From positions 1 through 64,000 of the forward strand of contig MU277773.1 in NCBI GenBank assembly GCA_022385805.1: a stretch of DNA of 64,000 bases, in the 5' to 3' direction. Made by a program: the position numbers and the translations under genes. Source of the DNA: Pilatotrama ljubarskyi (taxonomy: Eukaryota > Basidiomycota > Agaricomycetes > Polyporales > Polyporaceae). The first letter of the stretch is position 1, and each line of letters starts with the position of its first letter. The notes under the pieces were generated by a model, which saw only the letters and a program-made list of their open reading frames with translations, made no database searches and was not told the origin of the DNA. Positions 24,382 through 35,878 of this stretch are shown here, piece by piece.

Positions 24382-24826
24382 ATTAGCCCAACGGTACGTG
24401 CGCATTGCACGCATGCCTGTAGCTTTACTTACCTTCCCCTTTGCTAGCTCATCTGCGGAGTCGTTCCGATGGAGTCGTAGGGCTGGTTCATGCGCCATGG
24501 TCCTCAAAATCTTTTCCCTCCGTTATAGTGTTCCTAGTTGTGCCAGATGTGTAGCAGTGCCCATATCCACTGCCGCTGTACGCGAATCCAATCGAGCTCC
24601 TTCCCTAAATCCTCCTTGTGTGCTGCTCGTGATTTTGAGTTTGTGCTCAACGCTGGCAGCTTGCTATAGGTCCAGTAGAGGAAGGAATCACTTCCGCCAG
24701 ACGAGCAGACGAGTAAATCTACACAGCGCATGTGAACGTCATAAACACGTGCCCCCCTGAGGCTATCCATTGCGTGAAGTCATTAGGGTATATACCGTCC
24801 GATGCAACAACAGACAACACAGGGCA
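24382..24826. other. Convergent 3' region
   Basis: 445 bases between the stop codons of two convergent genes. It contains one good GT-AG pair (24391 donor GTACGT to a CTAG near 24448) just after the cellulase stop, which could be a 3' UTR intron. Nothing else recognised. Confidence 0.4.
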
Positions 24827-27800
24827 CTATTGGGCCTCCGAGAATAACGCGGCGAAGATCTGTCACTCCGTCAGACAAGAGCGTGACACACAGGGACACA
24901 ATGCGTACCTCGTCCACGATGGTATACACTAGATGTTGATTGAGACGACGGTTCTGCATGACGGCGAATATCCGCCGAGCACCGCGACGTGCATTCGATC
25001 GACCGATCATGTTCGCGGCAAGGTCTATATTGGGGGTCAGATGGACAGTTCTACGTGAGATATGCGCAGACATACCTGGCATCAGTGCAGACAGCTTGCG
25101 GTTCGCCTCGTCCCTCGTGTGCAACTTCTCTTCGACCGTACGCGGGACACTCGGAGGCTTCAGATTGCCACCGGGCCACATGTTCTCCCGGAAGGTGTTG
25201 ATGAACATCATGAGGTGAGGCTCGTCCAGGAATGACTTCACGGTCTCGCGCAGCTTCCTGCGCGGGCTTTCAGTAGATGTTCCCATGCTGGTGAGACTTC
25301 GGGACGCACCTCTCGATTGTCGTCCCAAGCACCTGCTGCAGGATGATGACAATCGCTTGTCGCCTGAGCCAGTTGTTCTTCTTGTCTAGTTCGAACACCG
25401 CAAGGATGAAGTCGCATATCGGAGACGAGAACGTCGACGTGCTTGTCTCTCCGTCGAGCGGCTTCAGGTCACTCGACAAGTGCATTAGCGCGTCTTCGGA
25501 AGTAGACTTGCCAGATGCCTTCAGCGCCTGGGCCACAAGGTCCTCGTCATGAATGGCCGTCCCAGTGATGCCTACGAACTCCGCAGCCTGAGTCGTGAGG
25601 CGCTGGATGATAACATCCAGCATCGACGGCCCGAAGAACATGTCGTCGATACTCTCCGCGACTGACTGATACATCGACCGCACAAGGCCTTGTCCAGGGA
25701 ATGCCGAGACGGAAGGAGTCGCTTTGTACGGGGCAGGCTCGGTAGCCATGAACGGAGAGTCGCGAGACAGGAAGGCACGAAGCTCTTCGCTTTCGCAAAC
25801 GGCGGGGATCGCGATGAGACTCTGTAGGGCATCATGAGCATCAATGGAAGACGACGTGTCCGTTTCCACGTACCTGCAGATACTTCTCCAGTGCGACGCG
25901 CCTGCTATCCACGAAACTCCCAGAGAGCGACGTAACTAGCCGTTTGCCAGGGAAGTCCAGGTTCCGCACCATGACATACTTCTCCCGCAGCTTGTTGTGC
26001 ATGTTGAAGAATTCGTTATACCTTCGCGCCACAACCCAGCCAGACGAGAAGCTCCCGTCCTGTGCGAGCTGCTGTACCTCGATGAGGTACCGCACGACCT
26101 GCTTCCCATCTTCCTCTCCCACGGTCGAGTTCACAATCGCGACCCGCGTCCGATCCGACACCAGACGGTTCGCGCTCTCCTGCTGCTCGTACTGGCTCTT
26201 CTGAAACTTGAGTTCCCTCAGCTCTCGTGTGAGCGCGCTCTTCGATTTGTGCAGCAGACGCAGCTCCTGCGCGTCCCCGCTCAGCTCTGCCTTCTTGATG
26301 AGCGTGTCGAGCATCGCGTCCTGAGTCTGCAGCTTGCTGATCTTGTTGGACAGTCGCTCAATCTCGTGCGAGAGCTGCAAGTCGCCTGGGCCTGCGAGCT
26401 GGAACGAGCCATGCTCCTTTTCCGCATCCTCTTCTTCCGCAAGCTGGTGCTCTTCGTCCTCCGGATCGTCATCGAAGACCAAACGTCGCTTGTCCTCACG
26501 CGCGAAACGAGCGCTGCTGGGCATGATAGCGGAATCCTGCATACTGAGGCTATCGGACGAGCTTCCTGCCTGCGGCTCTTCGTGCTGCTTGTCTAGAGCG
26601 ATGATGTCCGTCAGTGCAGCTTGAATGGCTTCCATCCTCTGAGACTGTTCCTGCTGCTCTGCGTCTTCCGGATCATCGAAGAGAGGAGCACGAGCGGCGG
26701 ACGTGGATGGGCTCTCCTGAATCGGGGACATTAGCACTTGCAAGTTGGAGACTGCAGGTCTCGGTGCAGGCGCGGGCGCTCCAGCAGGCGAAAGCGGTGA
26801 AGCCACCCGACCAGACGAAGGACCGCTAACGGACGGCGAGGTCTCTGACCGTGCTATGACTGGTTTCCCGCTGGTCAGCAAGGGCTGGCTTCGGCCACGC
26901 ACAGGTCTCGCGGCGTAGCTTGCTTCAGAAGGATGTCGAGTGGAGGTCGGAGAACGGCTGCCTCCGGTAGTGGACGAATCGTCTGCTTTACCACCATTGG
27001 CCTGAATGTCAGCAATGGCGCGGAACCAAAGCTCGGAGCGTTGGAACTCCTCGAAATCCTGCTCCATCTCCCTCTCTACTTGTCTCTGGGCTAGCATGAC
27101 GCTGCGGCGGACACGTCTCTCGGATGCAGGGGTGGACGTCTCGGCGCTCTGTCCGAATGAGCGAATGGTGTTGATGTGCTTCTGTGAGACCGCGCTGAGC
27201 ACAGGATCGGGGACAGGGCTCGAGAAGTAGAGCTCGTTGATCAGCGAGATGTCCTCCTTGAGAGTTGCGGATTGCGCAGGATTCAACAAGGGCTCATCCT
27301 CCTCGTCCGAGCTTCCGGAGTCCACGGACTCCAAAGGGTTTTTGAAGCTCTCGACAGTCAGCCAGAACTGTACAAGGAGGGAGCGTTGTCGTCGGTCCAT
27401 GAACTCCATGAAATACGAGAGTGAGCTCGGGTTGGTGAGGACGTCTCGAAGCGTCAGCGGTGAGGCGATAGGAGCCTCCTGGTAGATCGTTTGTCGCTAG
27501 AAAGCGCATCAGTGCATGCAGAAGGTACAGCGAGGGGAGTTCTCACCGAATCGGCCTCGCCGCCCAGAACCACGATGCGCTTCTCGACCTTCCGCTTGGC
27601 AGTGTAGAGGCGATCCAGGAACGCGACGATATCCTCTGTCTTCTCGCCATTGATCCACTCGGAGTTGGCATTGTTCGCTGAAGTAGGAGCGTCACTAACA
27701 TCCTCATCCGCACTGCTAACTGACAAGCTCACCAAGCAAAGCCCGCGTTCGCCTGATCTCTCCCATGATGTCGCTCCTCAGCCTCCGAGCGTCCAGCAAC

Positions 27801-28976
27801 GAAGAGCACCTATTGATACTTCGGAGGAACGACTCGAACTCCTTCCCATCGGTCCGAATTGTGATGGTCTCTGTGGTAGCACTGGGCACGTCCGCCAGGC
27901 GAGCATTCTGACGCGGAAGCTGGGCTTCGAGGATATGTCGTACTTTGGAAATGAGGCGTCTAGGTATAGCGAGCAATTAACTCGTGTTTCAAACAGTCAG
28001 CACCTTGTTGAGACGCACTGTTGACGTATGGCGGCCCCTGCCTGAGTCAGGTCAGAAGGTACATGGACGGTAGACCGCCGCTACTCACGACTTGGTCAAT
28101 CATGCGATTCCAGAAGTCGGGGTCTGCTAGCATTTCCATGATAGGGTACAGGACAGAACAGGCCACTATCTCTCTGACGACTATCTTGACTGCGCGACTG
28201 CGAGCTTCCTTCTCCGGGAGGATGTGTGGAAGAGCCTTCTCGACTAAACCACGAAGGTGGTTCTCCTCCGTCTGCTTCGTGAACGTCGAGGACAGGTTGT
28301 CGACTGCGGGATGCAACTTCCCTCCGCCTCTCGCGGCGTAACGACTAGCCAGCAGGATGTCGAGCTCCTCCGACTGGGTGAGCTTACGCTCGAGGCCAGC
28401 ACCGCGGAGGGCCATCTCGGATTGACGGAATTGTTCGATGTGCGCGGTGACTTTGGGGAGTATACGCTTCACAACCAGGGCCGGCAAATCGAGAGTGGTA
28501 GCTCTTTCAAGGAGACGTTCCATTGAGCTATGCAGAGTAGACGAGACCGCGGTAGGGAACGAGGGCGATGACGAGATCTCCTTATACCATACTAGAACGA
28601 AGTCGCGCACAATGAGAATCAGAATATCGTTGATGGCGGCGGACACGACAGGCGCATCGGGGCAGAGCGGTGGCAGGGATTGTGGGGCCTTGTGCGACCA
28701 TTGTGATCGCGTCAAGACTGCTTGCCAAGCTGCGGGGGTAGAGAAGGCGAGCGGTCGCGCAGCCGTCGTAAGAGCATTCCTGGGAGCAGGTCGTATGGAG
28801 TCTAGAAGATATCCGAGCGCTACGTTGAGGACAAAGAATCCGACCACGACGAGGAGGATGAGCAAAGGCAGGAGCAGAGCCAGGGTTACCGGGGACGCCA
28901 GTATGCGGTTGAAGACGGGTACACCGAGCCCTACAACCAACAACGCAAGGACTACATGCCTGCCGGATAGCGGCAT
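24827..28976 (-). CDS. MDM1: Mdm1/SNX13-14-like PXA-RGS-PX-nexin protein
   Basis: Known: Mdm1-type sorting nexins are ER-anchored and bridge ER to vacuole/lipid droplets. Seen, in order: two N-terminal membrane segments (HVVLALLVVGLGVPVF, VTLALLLPLLILLVVVGFF); a PXA domain (28089-28800) with INDILILIVRDFVLVWY and ILPEKEARSRAVKIVVREIVA; an RGS-like domain (about 27300-27490, LRDVLTNPSSLSYFMEFMD, LLVQFWLTVESF); a Ser-rich linker and short coiled coil; a PX domain (25860-26200) with WVVARRYNEFFNMHNKL and RNLDFPGKRL, the phosphoinositide-binding region; and a C-terminal nexin domain (24827-25800) with NWLRRQAIVIILQQVLG and LNQHLVYTIVDE, ending in an exon reading IFAALFSEAQ. Intron positions around 28020-28088 are uncertain and may include a 14-base exon. 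Confidence 0.92.
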
Positions 28977-29621
28977 CAGCTCGAGGACGTGCCGTCGTCG
29001 CTCAGCACGTCGAGCAGATGGTGGTCGGGAACGTCAAGCGTCCGAGCGTCGCGCGCGGCCCGACGTGCTCGGCAAAGACCCCGGGGACCCCTGTCCTCCC
29101 CCGTCTCAATTTCAGTGGGTTTTATCCTTGTCGACTTTGGCGGTCGCCAGGCTGCTTTTAGCAGCGCACTGCGCAGGCTTTCGTGGAACCACCGTGGCGG
29201 CCATCAGTATATTCTGATGTTTGGCGGAGAGAAGGTTGGGGAGACCTGGGCGGCGCAAAAGGAATTTGACTGTGATTTTGACGAGGACTTCGACCGGATG
29301 TCTTCTGCAAACGATCCTTGATCACCTCCACAGCAGCGTGATGAACCTCTTGAACACATTACATCTCTACCGTCTCTCATGCGGAACTCCTCCGCGACAT
29401 CCGTTGACAGGCATGGGCGACGCGCGAACTGCGCAGATACTCGAATGAGCCGGGGACGACAGCCACTGCCAGCCCATCGCGCGATCGCAATTAATAACAT
29501 AATCGCGGCTACCCCGCGTTCGACACTCGATGCAGCGCCCGGCTAATGACTCGCATGCCGGCCAGCACTCCTTGACCTTCCACGTTCCACTGCTCAGCCC
29601 TGCTCGTACCGCTTGCCCAGG
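28977..29621. other. Divergent promoter region
   Basis: 645 bases between the start codons of the MDM1-like gene and the mitochondrial carrier gene. A 110-codon frame (28989-29321) has no recognisable features and is probably chance. Confidence 0.5.
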
Positions 29622-31145
29622 ATGAGTGCACCGGCGGGGTCCAGCAGACCTCTATCCACGATAGAAGGCTTCGTATGCGGTGGAATGGCGGCGTGCGTAG
29701 CCGTAAGTCGCGCTATAGCCCTTGACGCCCCATGTCGTGACGCGCGCTCTGCACAACATAGGTGACGGTGTCCAACCCAGCAGAGGTCGCCAAGACGCGG
29801 ATGCAGCTGCAGGGGGAGCTGGCGAAGAAGGGAGGAGCAAAGGTGTACAAAAACGCGCTGGATGTGATTGCCAAGACCTGGAGAAACGAGGGCCTGCGGG
29901 GTATTCAGAGAGGCTTGGGCCCTGCGGTGAGTGCCCATTCAGCGGGTCGAGCAAGCTCACTCCAACTGCGCATGCCTCTCTGCAGTATGTCTATCAAGTG
30001 AGTGCATGCTCGCTGCGCCCGTCCCACGAGGTCCTGACCGTATCCAGATCCTGATGAATGGGTCCCGACTCGGTACGTCATACCCACTGCTGGGCAGTTC
30101 AAAGTAATTCACCTGCCCTTGTGCAGGTTTCTATGAGCCCATACGGAGACAATGTAACCGGCTCATAGGTGCGGACCCTACGGATCAGATACCTTTGACC
30201 TCCGTATTCTCTGGTGCAGCAAGTGGGATCATTGGAGGTCAGATCATCCCCTCCGCAGAACAACTCGGGCCGCTGACTCCAGAAGTATAGCGAGTCTTGG
30301 GAACCCGTTCTTTTTGATCAAGGCGCGAATGCAGGTAATGCCCGCGTGTGCCTCATGACAAGGGCTCCTCGCTGATGGTCTCTCTGAAGGCCTATTCGCC
30401 TGTACTTCCTGTCGGCGCTCAGCACTACTATAAGAACTCGTTCGATGCGTTCAGGAATATCTGGCATGCGGAAAGGTTCCGTGGTCTAGTGCGAGGCATC
30501 GACGCAGCAGCCTTACGGACGGCCATGGGCTCATCCGTCCGTTTTATCTCACACATTACTTGCTCCTGACTGCTTACCTGTCGCTTGCTCTTTCAGGTAC
30601 AACTACCAACCTACAACTGGACCAAAAATCAGCTTGTCAGCCGCGGCATCTCCAGCGGAGACAGCATCTGGACGTTTCTGGCGAGCAGTTCGGTGTCTGG
30701 CCTCTGCGTGGTACGCCTGCCTTCTCGTCACATTGCATGTTCATCTTCTGATGATCTCTCAAGCTGACTATGATGCAACCGACGGATACTGTACTGACGC
30801 GGATGTATAATCAACCTACAATACGCACGCCGGATGGAAGGCACGTAGGGGCCCTGTACAAGAATCCCTTCGACTGCCTGTGGAAGACGCTCAAAGCGGA
30901 AGGCCCGCTCGGATGGTACAAGGGTGAGCGGTGCTTCTCCCTTGTAAACCGTCACACTGATCTGAGACAACATGTTTCTAGGCTCGACGGCGCACTTCCT
31001 CCGTATAGTACCACATACGTGAGTGACTGTTATGCGTGTTTGCCAGCGTATCCCATGACCATACCTTCCTTACAGCATTGTCACCCTCACCGCAAACGAC
31101 CTCATCGTCGGGCTCTATAAGCGTGTTCGGGACGGCCACGTATAA
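29622..31145 (+). CDS. Mitochondrial carrier, SLC25A35/Oac1-like
   Basis: Eleven exons join in phase to 321 residues (29622-29702, 29762-29926, 29986-29997, 30048-30072, 30127-30237, 30291-30334, 30390-30536, 30597-30710, 30764-30923, 30982-31018, 31076-31145). It is an inner-membrane transporter of the three-repeat carrier family. Seen: repeat 1 signature NPAEVAKTRMQLQ, repeat 2 NPFFLIKARMQ (degenerate, as in the oxaloacetate carrier group), repeat 3 QPTDTVLTRMYNQ, each followed by a small-residue helix turn such as EGLRGIQRG and EGPLGWYKG. STAHFLRI followed by PHTIVTLTANDLI fits the Oac1/SLC25A34-35 branch, which moves oxaloacetate, sulfate or related anions. Substrate is inferred from similarity only. 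Exon 3 is just 12 bases (YVYQ). Confidence 0.93.
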
Positions 31146-31385
31146 TACTAGTGCCATACTACAGTTGTGATAATGTTAATGATGCCAGCGTTGGTGCAGC
31201 AGCGCCGAGAGGCATCTGTTGAAATCCGTCGTGACCATCGGCTGGTATGAGCACTGCCAGAGAAATCGAGGATCGATTGTTCTACAGTACGATAGCAATA
31301 CTACTACTCGAGTACTTGAAGACATGCCCGAGGCAGGACGTCTCTCGCATGTTGATGCGGCTCAAAGGGGCGTGGCGACAAAAAG

Positions 31386-31486
31386 TGAACCCTGCCCGGA
31401 TCGAACGGACGACCTTGAGGAGTTCCCTCGGGAAGATAATGCTCCACCAACTGGAATCTCACGCGCTACCACTGTGCCAAGGGTTC
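31386..31486 (-). tRNA. trnW: tRNA-Trp (CCA) with intron
   Basis: The minus strand gives a 7-bp acceptor stem (GAACCCT with AGGGTTC), A-box TGGCACAGTGG, anticodon loop containing CCA, an intron of about 30 bases right after the anticodon, and B-box GTTCGATCC in a T arm with a 5-bp stem. The intron begins with TTGGTGGAG, which can pair with the anticodon region as usual for tRNA-Trp introns. Five T residues follow the 3' end (31384-31380), a Pol III terminator. The D stem and the anticodon stem each contain one apparent A-C mismatch. Confidence 0.82.
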
Positions 31487-31735
31487 TTGTTGACGCTGAA
31501 AAATTACTAGATATCCTCACTTAGCGGCTCATCCTGTCCCAGTTCCACGAAGCGCCCTTCTACACGAACTGCGAGGAGTCCGAGTGGACAGGGCATCGAT
31601 ATTGTCCACTTATGTTAACTTGCATGAAGACAGCTCGTCCTGCGACATCTTTACTTGCAGTTGGAGGGTGACTGAATAGCAACCACCTGTCGCCCCCCTC
31701 CGATTGGTGTGTGAGTGCATGTGCCTATCCGACAA

Positions 31736-31834
31736 GAACCCTTGGCACAGTGGTAGCGCGTGAGATTCCAGTTGGTGGAGCAATCCACCCAAGGGAAGTC
31801 CTCAAGGTCGTCCGTTCGATCCGGGCAGGGTTCA
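31736..31834 (+). tRNA. trnW: tRNA-Trp (CCA) with intron, second copy
   Basis: Same mature sequence as the copy at 31386-31486 but transcribed the opposite way, starting 249 bases from it. The first 45 and last 40 bases are identical; only the middle and 3' part of the intron differs, and it is two bases shorter. A T5 terminator follows at 31836-31840. Confidence 0.85.
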
Positions 31835-31840
31835 CTTTTT

Positions 31841-32503
31841 GGGGGCGTCTTATTCTGTGCACCTGGGACGTCTCACATACCAAAACCAGTAGCGGGGTTG
31901 AGCGTGCCCATGTACGCGAACCGCAGACCGGAGAGGAAGAGAACGCCCACGTCCGTGTCGCTCGGAATGGACGGGAGTGCATTGGCCGGAGAGCGGGAGG
32001 CGTGTGTTCCGCGCGCGTGGGCGTGGATCTGGCAGTGTGGCACTGGCACTGGCACTGGCAGGTCGGAGTCGAGTCGAGGATGCTCAGGAGAATGCGATCG
32101 GAGTCGACCCCCCGATGGATGCGGGGAACCGTACGCGTGCACTCACTGCGTCCCCAACGGCGGCTGCTTGCATGCCCTCCCCTCCGACGCTGCTGTCCGT
32201 GTCGTACCATCTCTGCCTGCCGCACGCCCTATATCCGCCTTCTGCCGGCCGCTCGTCGTGTAATCTCGCAAAAACGCCTGCGGGCTAGCACTGCGATACC
32301 AGGGTGCCGCCATCGCCTGTACTCTTGACACTTGCTTGACACCGGAGGCCGGCAATTATACCACCCCCTTCGGCTGCTCGGATATCCAGCTCAACACGGA
32401 CTTCGCATCTCTATATACCTCCTGTCGGCCTGCGTTCACCCGGTCCACGTACACCCCTTCTATCCCCTCCAGCAAGCAGCACCCGCAGGAGCCCACCGCA
32501 GAC
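31841..32503. other. Intergenic, pantothenate kinase promoter
   Basis: No gene seen. It contains a short tandem ACTGGC repeat (32041-32060) and a TATATA string about 90 bases before the pantothenate kinase start. Confidence 0.45.
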
Positions 32504-34653
32504 ATGGCCAAAGCAGGTCCATCGCTGCCCACCGCGAAGACCATCCAGGTCGACACGCGAGGGGCTATGATCCTGGACGAGGAGTCGCCCGAGGTACGTC
32601 CGCCGCATGCATGAATCGCGTCAGAGAGCGCACTTCTGAGGTTCTCGGGATCCGCGCTGCGCACCTTTGTCTCCCCATTCCCTCTCCGCGGCACACCTTT
32701 GCTCCCATGCTCTCCGTCCCCCTGGTACGCGCAGACACGCGACAGTCGCGGCATTTACTTCCCCAACTACATCGAGCCCGTGTCGCACATAGCAGTCGAT
32801 GTGAGTACGGCCGTGACTCTCGCTAGGGTGGCTGCTCAATTGCTCATCGCGGCGTACAGATCGGAGGCTCGTTAGCGAAAGTGATCTACTTCACCCGTTC
32901 GACCAATCCCCCATCATCCCCCTCACAAATCGCAACCCGTGGATCAAGTCCAAGTGACATCTATACCCCTCTATCCTCTTCACCGACCAAGGACAGCCCC
33001 TTATCCTCACCACCCACATCCGCGAAACTCAATGGCCACCCGAAGGGCGCGCTCACGCCCGCAGTCCTTGAGCACTGCAACGGCCATGGAAGCTACCTGG
33101 ACGTCCCGACACATCGACATGACGGCACTGTTCACACCGCGCACGCGGAGACGACAACGGCCTCCGCATCGTCCACGCTGAACGGCACCGCGACCGCGTC
33201 CCTCTCCCCGGAATCCGTGCATCACAACCTCCTACACGACTCGCTCCTCCGGCGGGCGTCGGTGCAGCACTTCCCGGGCGGCTCGCTCAACTTTGAGCGG
33301 TTCGAGACGGAGCACATCGACGAGTGCATCGAGTTCATCCGCACGCTCATCGAGCGCTCCGCCGCCGTGAACGGCGTGCCGCTCGAGGAAATGCGTCGCG
33401 GCGTGAAGGTGATCGCGACGGGCGGCGGCGCGCACCGGTTCTACGAGCTGCTCGGCGCGGAGCTGCAGGTGGAGGTGCACCGCGAGGACGAGATGGCGTG
33501 CCTCATCGAGGGCCTCAAATTCATCACGCTCATCCCGGACGAGGTGTATTACTTCTCGGACGAGCTCATCCACTCGGTCTCGCACCCGAACCAAGCGCAG
33601 CTCGAGCGGCCCAGCCCGGACCCGCCGAAGTACGCGGTGTCGTTCGTGCAGGACCCCGTGCCGCAGCTGCCGTGTCTGCTCGTGAACATCGGCTCGGGCG
33701 TGTCGATCGTGAAGGTGGACGAGGACGGGTCGTATGAGCGTGTCAGCGGAACGAGTCTAGGAGGCGGTACGCTCTGGGGTCTGCTCAGCCTGCTCACGCC
33801 TGCGACGACGTTTGACGGTGCGTGGATCCTCGTATAAGTGGAGTGCGCGGTTTACTGACGTATACCGCAGAGATGCTCGCGCTCTCCGAGAAGGGCAACA
33901 ACGAGACTGTCGACATGCTCGTCGGAGACATCTATGGTTCGGACTACAGCAAGCTCGGGCTCAAGTCGACGATGATCGCGAGCACGTTCGGCAAGGTGTT
34001 CAAGAAGCAGGGCGGCAAGCGCGGCACGTTCAGCCCCGAGGACATCAGCAAGAGTCTGCTGTACGCGATATCGAACAACATCGGGCAAATAGCGTACGTC
34101 TCGTTTGCCTCTCCCTTCTGTTCTCTGTCGTCCTTCTGCATTCGCCGAGGGCTGCTAAGTTAGCGTCCCTTGGCGGCGCCTGTTTTCACTCGCCGATCCG
34201 CTAAGGACATGCTTATTTACGCCCGATCGCTGCTGTTTGCAGATACATGAACGCGGAAAAGTACAATCTAGACCGGATATACTTTGGAGGGTACTTCATT
34301 CGAGGTACGTCATGCGCGACGCCACAGACGTCTATCTTCGTGGGGGCGCGCGCGCATAGTGCGCGCATACGAACCCGAGCGCGGTGTCGCTGATGGCGGT
34401 CGCAATCTGGCGCAGGTCATGCGGCGACGATCAGCACGCTCTCGTACGCTATCAGGTTCTGGAGCAAGGGCACGAAGCGTGCGCTGTTCCTGCGGCACGA
34501 AGGCTTCCTGTGAGTGTGGTTGGATCCTGGGCCGTCGCGCCTCGGGATGTTCCCGTTTGCTGATCAGACTTGGGTTCTGCGGCGGCGATTGACAGGGGGG
34601 CAATCGGCGCGTGGATTAAAAACATCGGGGAAGGCGAGGAGGACGAGAGCTAG
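32504..34653 (+). CDS. Pantothenate kinase (eukaryotic type II, fumble family)
   Basis: Seven exons (32504-32593, 32735-32800, 32860-33817, 33871-34093, 34243-34304, 34416-34509, 34596-34653) join in phase to 516 residues. It phosphorylates pantothenate with ATP, the first and rate-setting step of CoA synthesis. Seen: phosphate-binding DIGGSLAKVIYF at about residue 52, ATGGGAHRFYELL, EVHREDEMACLIEGL, VNIGSGVSIVKV, SGTSLGGGTLWGLLSLL (ATP site), and YMNAEKYNLDRIYFGGYFIRG near the end. A Ser/Pro/Thr-rich insert of about 85 residues follows the first motif, longer than in yeast and probably disordered. Feedback inhibition by CoA is known for the family but cannot be read from sequence. Confidence 0.95.
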
Positions 34654-35878
34654 AGCGAGAGGTTGATCGTTCCGGCCGGGTTCAAGTTTTGGGCACGCGC
34701 ACGTCTGCATAGGGGTATATTTATCTGAGAGGGCGGATCTTAGCAGGTACAGCAGCTAGTAGTGTATGCGGAAGTATAATACGACGTGTGCTCGGTGGTG
34801 GCGTGGCATGCACCGCACCGCGCATCGCATTAGACAACGTTGGGTGACATCGGAGCGACTGTGATGGGAGCAAGACGGAACGCACAAATGAGAGGCTGCA
34901 TGGGAAGAGAAGCTGGAGCAGGAGCGTGCGTGAGTAGGCGAGAGGCGTTGCTGACGACGGCAAGAAAGCGTGATCAGGCGTTGTGGAGCGAGAATCTGGG
35001 CTCGGGCGTGGCTGGGACGTGACGCGGAGTGAGCGTCATTGCCCGCCCAGGAAGGAAATGGAAACACATCGATCCAGATCGCCAGATCCATAGCAGCTGT
35101 TTTCAGCCACCCTGCCTCGGAACCAGCCAATCAGCGCTCTCTTCCTAAGCATACCAGCACATCCGACACTGCCGGCACCGTACCTCTGCTGTCGCACTTG
35201 CCCTGGCACTCGCTCGGGTGGTCTCGGAGCATGTATATAGTAGAGCACCGCTGTGTGGCATAAGAATGCAGACGGAGAGCGCGTGCGAGGGCGACAGCTC
35301 CCGCGGAGGCGGAATGCTCGCGGGGGAGGCCTGGGCGGGCGTCGTAAAACTGCTATAAATAAGCGCCCATAAACGGCCGATTGTACCGAGTTGGTAGTCA
35401 TCAAGCGCACATGGGATGAACTCACAGGCACAGCACTTGTCTCTTATTCCTTAACCGACCCATATCAACTGTCACAATTACTCACCTTCCATTTCAAACA
35501 CTCCCTCCCTTCCCAGCTCCCTGAGACCGCGTACACACACCGTCCTGTACTTGTAGCAGTAGCGAATGCATGATGCGATCGAGAGCACAGCAGCAGCAGA
35601 GAACACACATCTGAGTTGAGCATCCTCCGGGCGAATGGGAGAACGGCGAAAAGATGGGATGGAGGTCCAACGAGCGCGGGCAGATCATTGCAGCCGGCCG
35701 ACATCGGCCATTTGCACAAGTGATGACGGATTCCTGTCTGCGTCCATGAGCCGTGAGACATGTCGCTCAATCGCTCCTCCCTTCTATAAGCCCTCCTTGA
35801 TTTTCCATTATCCCCTCCGGTCCCCCTATACGCTCCTTCCCTCCTCCCTCCATCATCTCCTCCGTCGATCTCCTCGCC
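34654..35878. other. Intergenic region upstream of the homeodomain gene
   Basis: About 1.2 kb with no supported gene. It has CTATAAATA at 35353 and a TATAAG string at about 35787, some 90 bases before the homeodomain start codon, followed by a pyrimidine-rich leader. Confidence 0.5.

Noticed and set aside
28989..29321. 110-codon frame upstream of the carrier gene
   Set aside because: Located in the divergent promoter and lacking any recognisable feature.
32041..32060. ACTGGC repeats as a possible CRISPR-like or regulatory array
   Set aside because: Only about three short units without spacers; a simple repeat.
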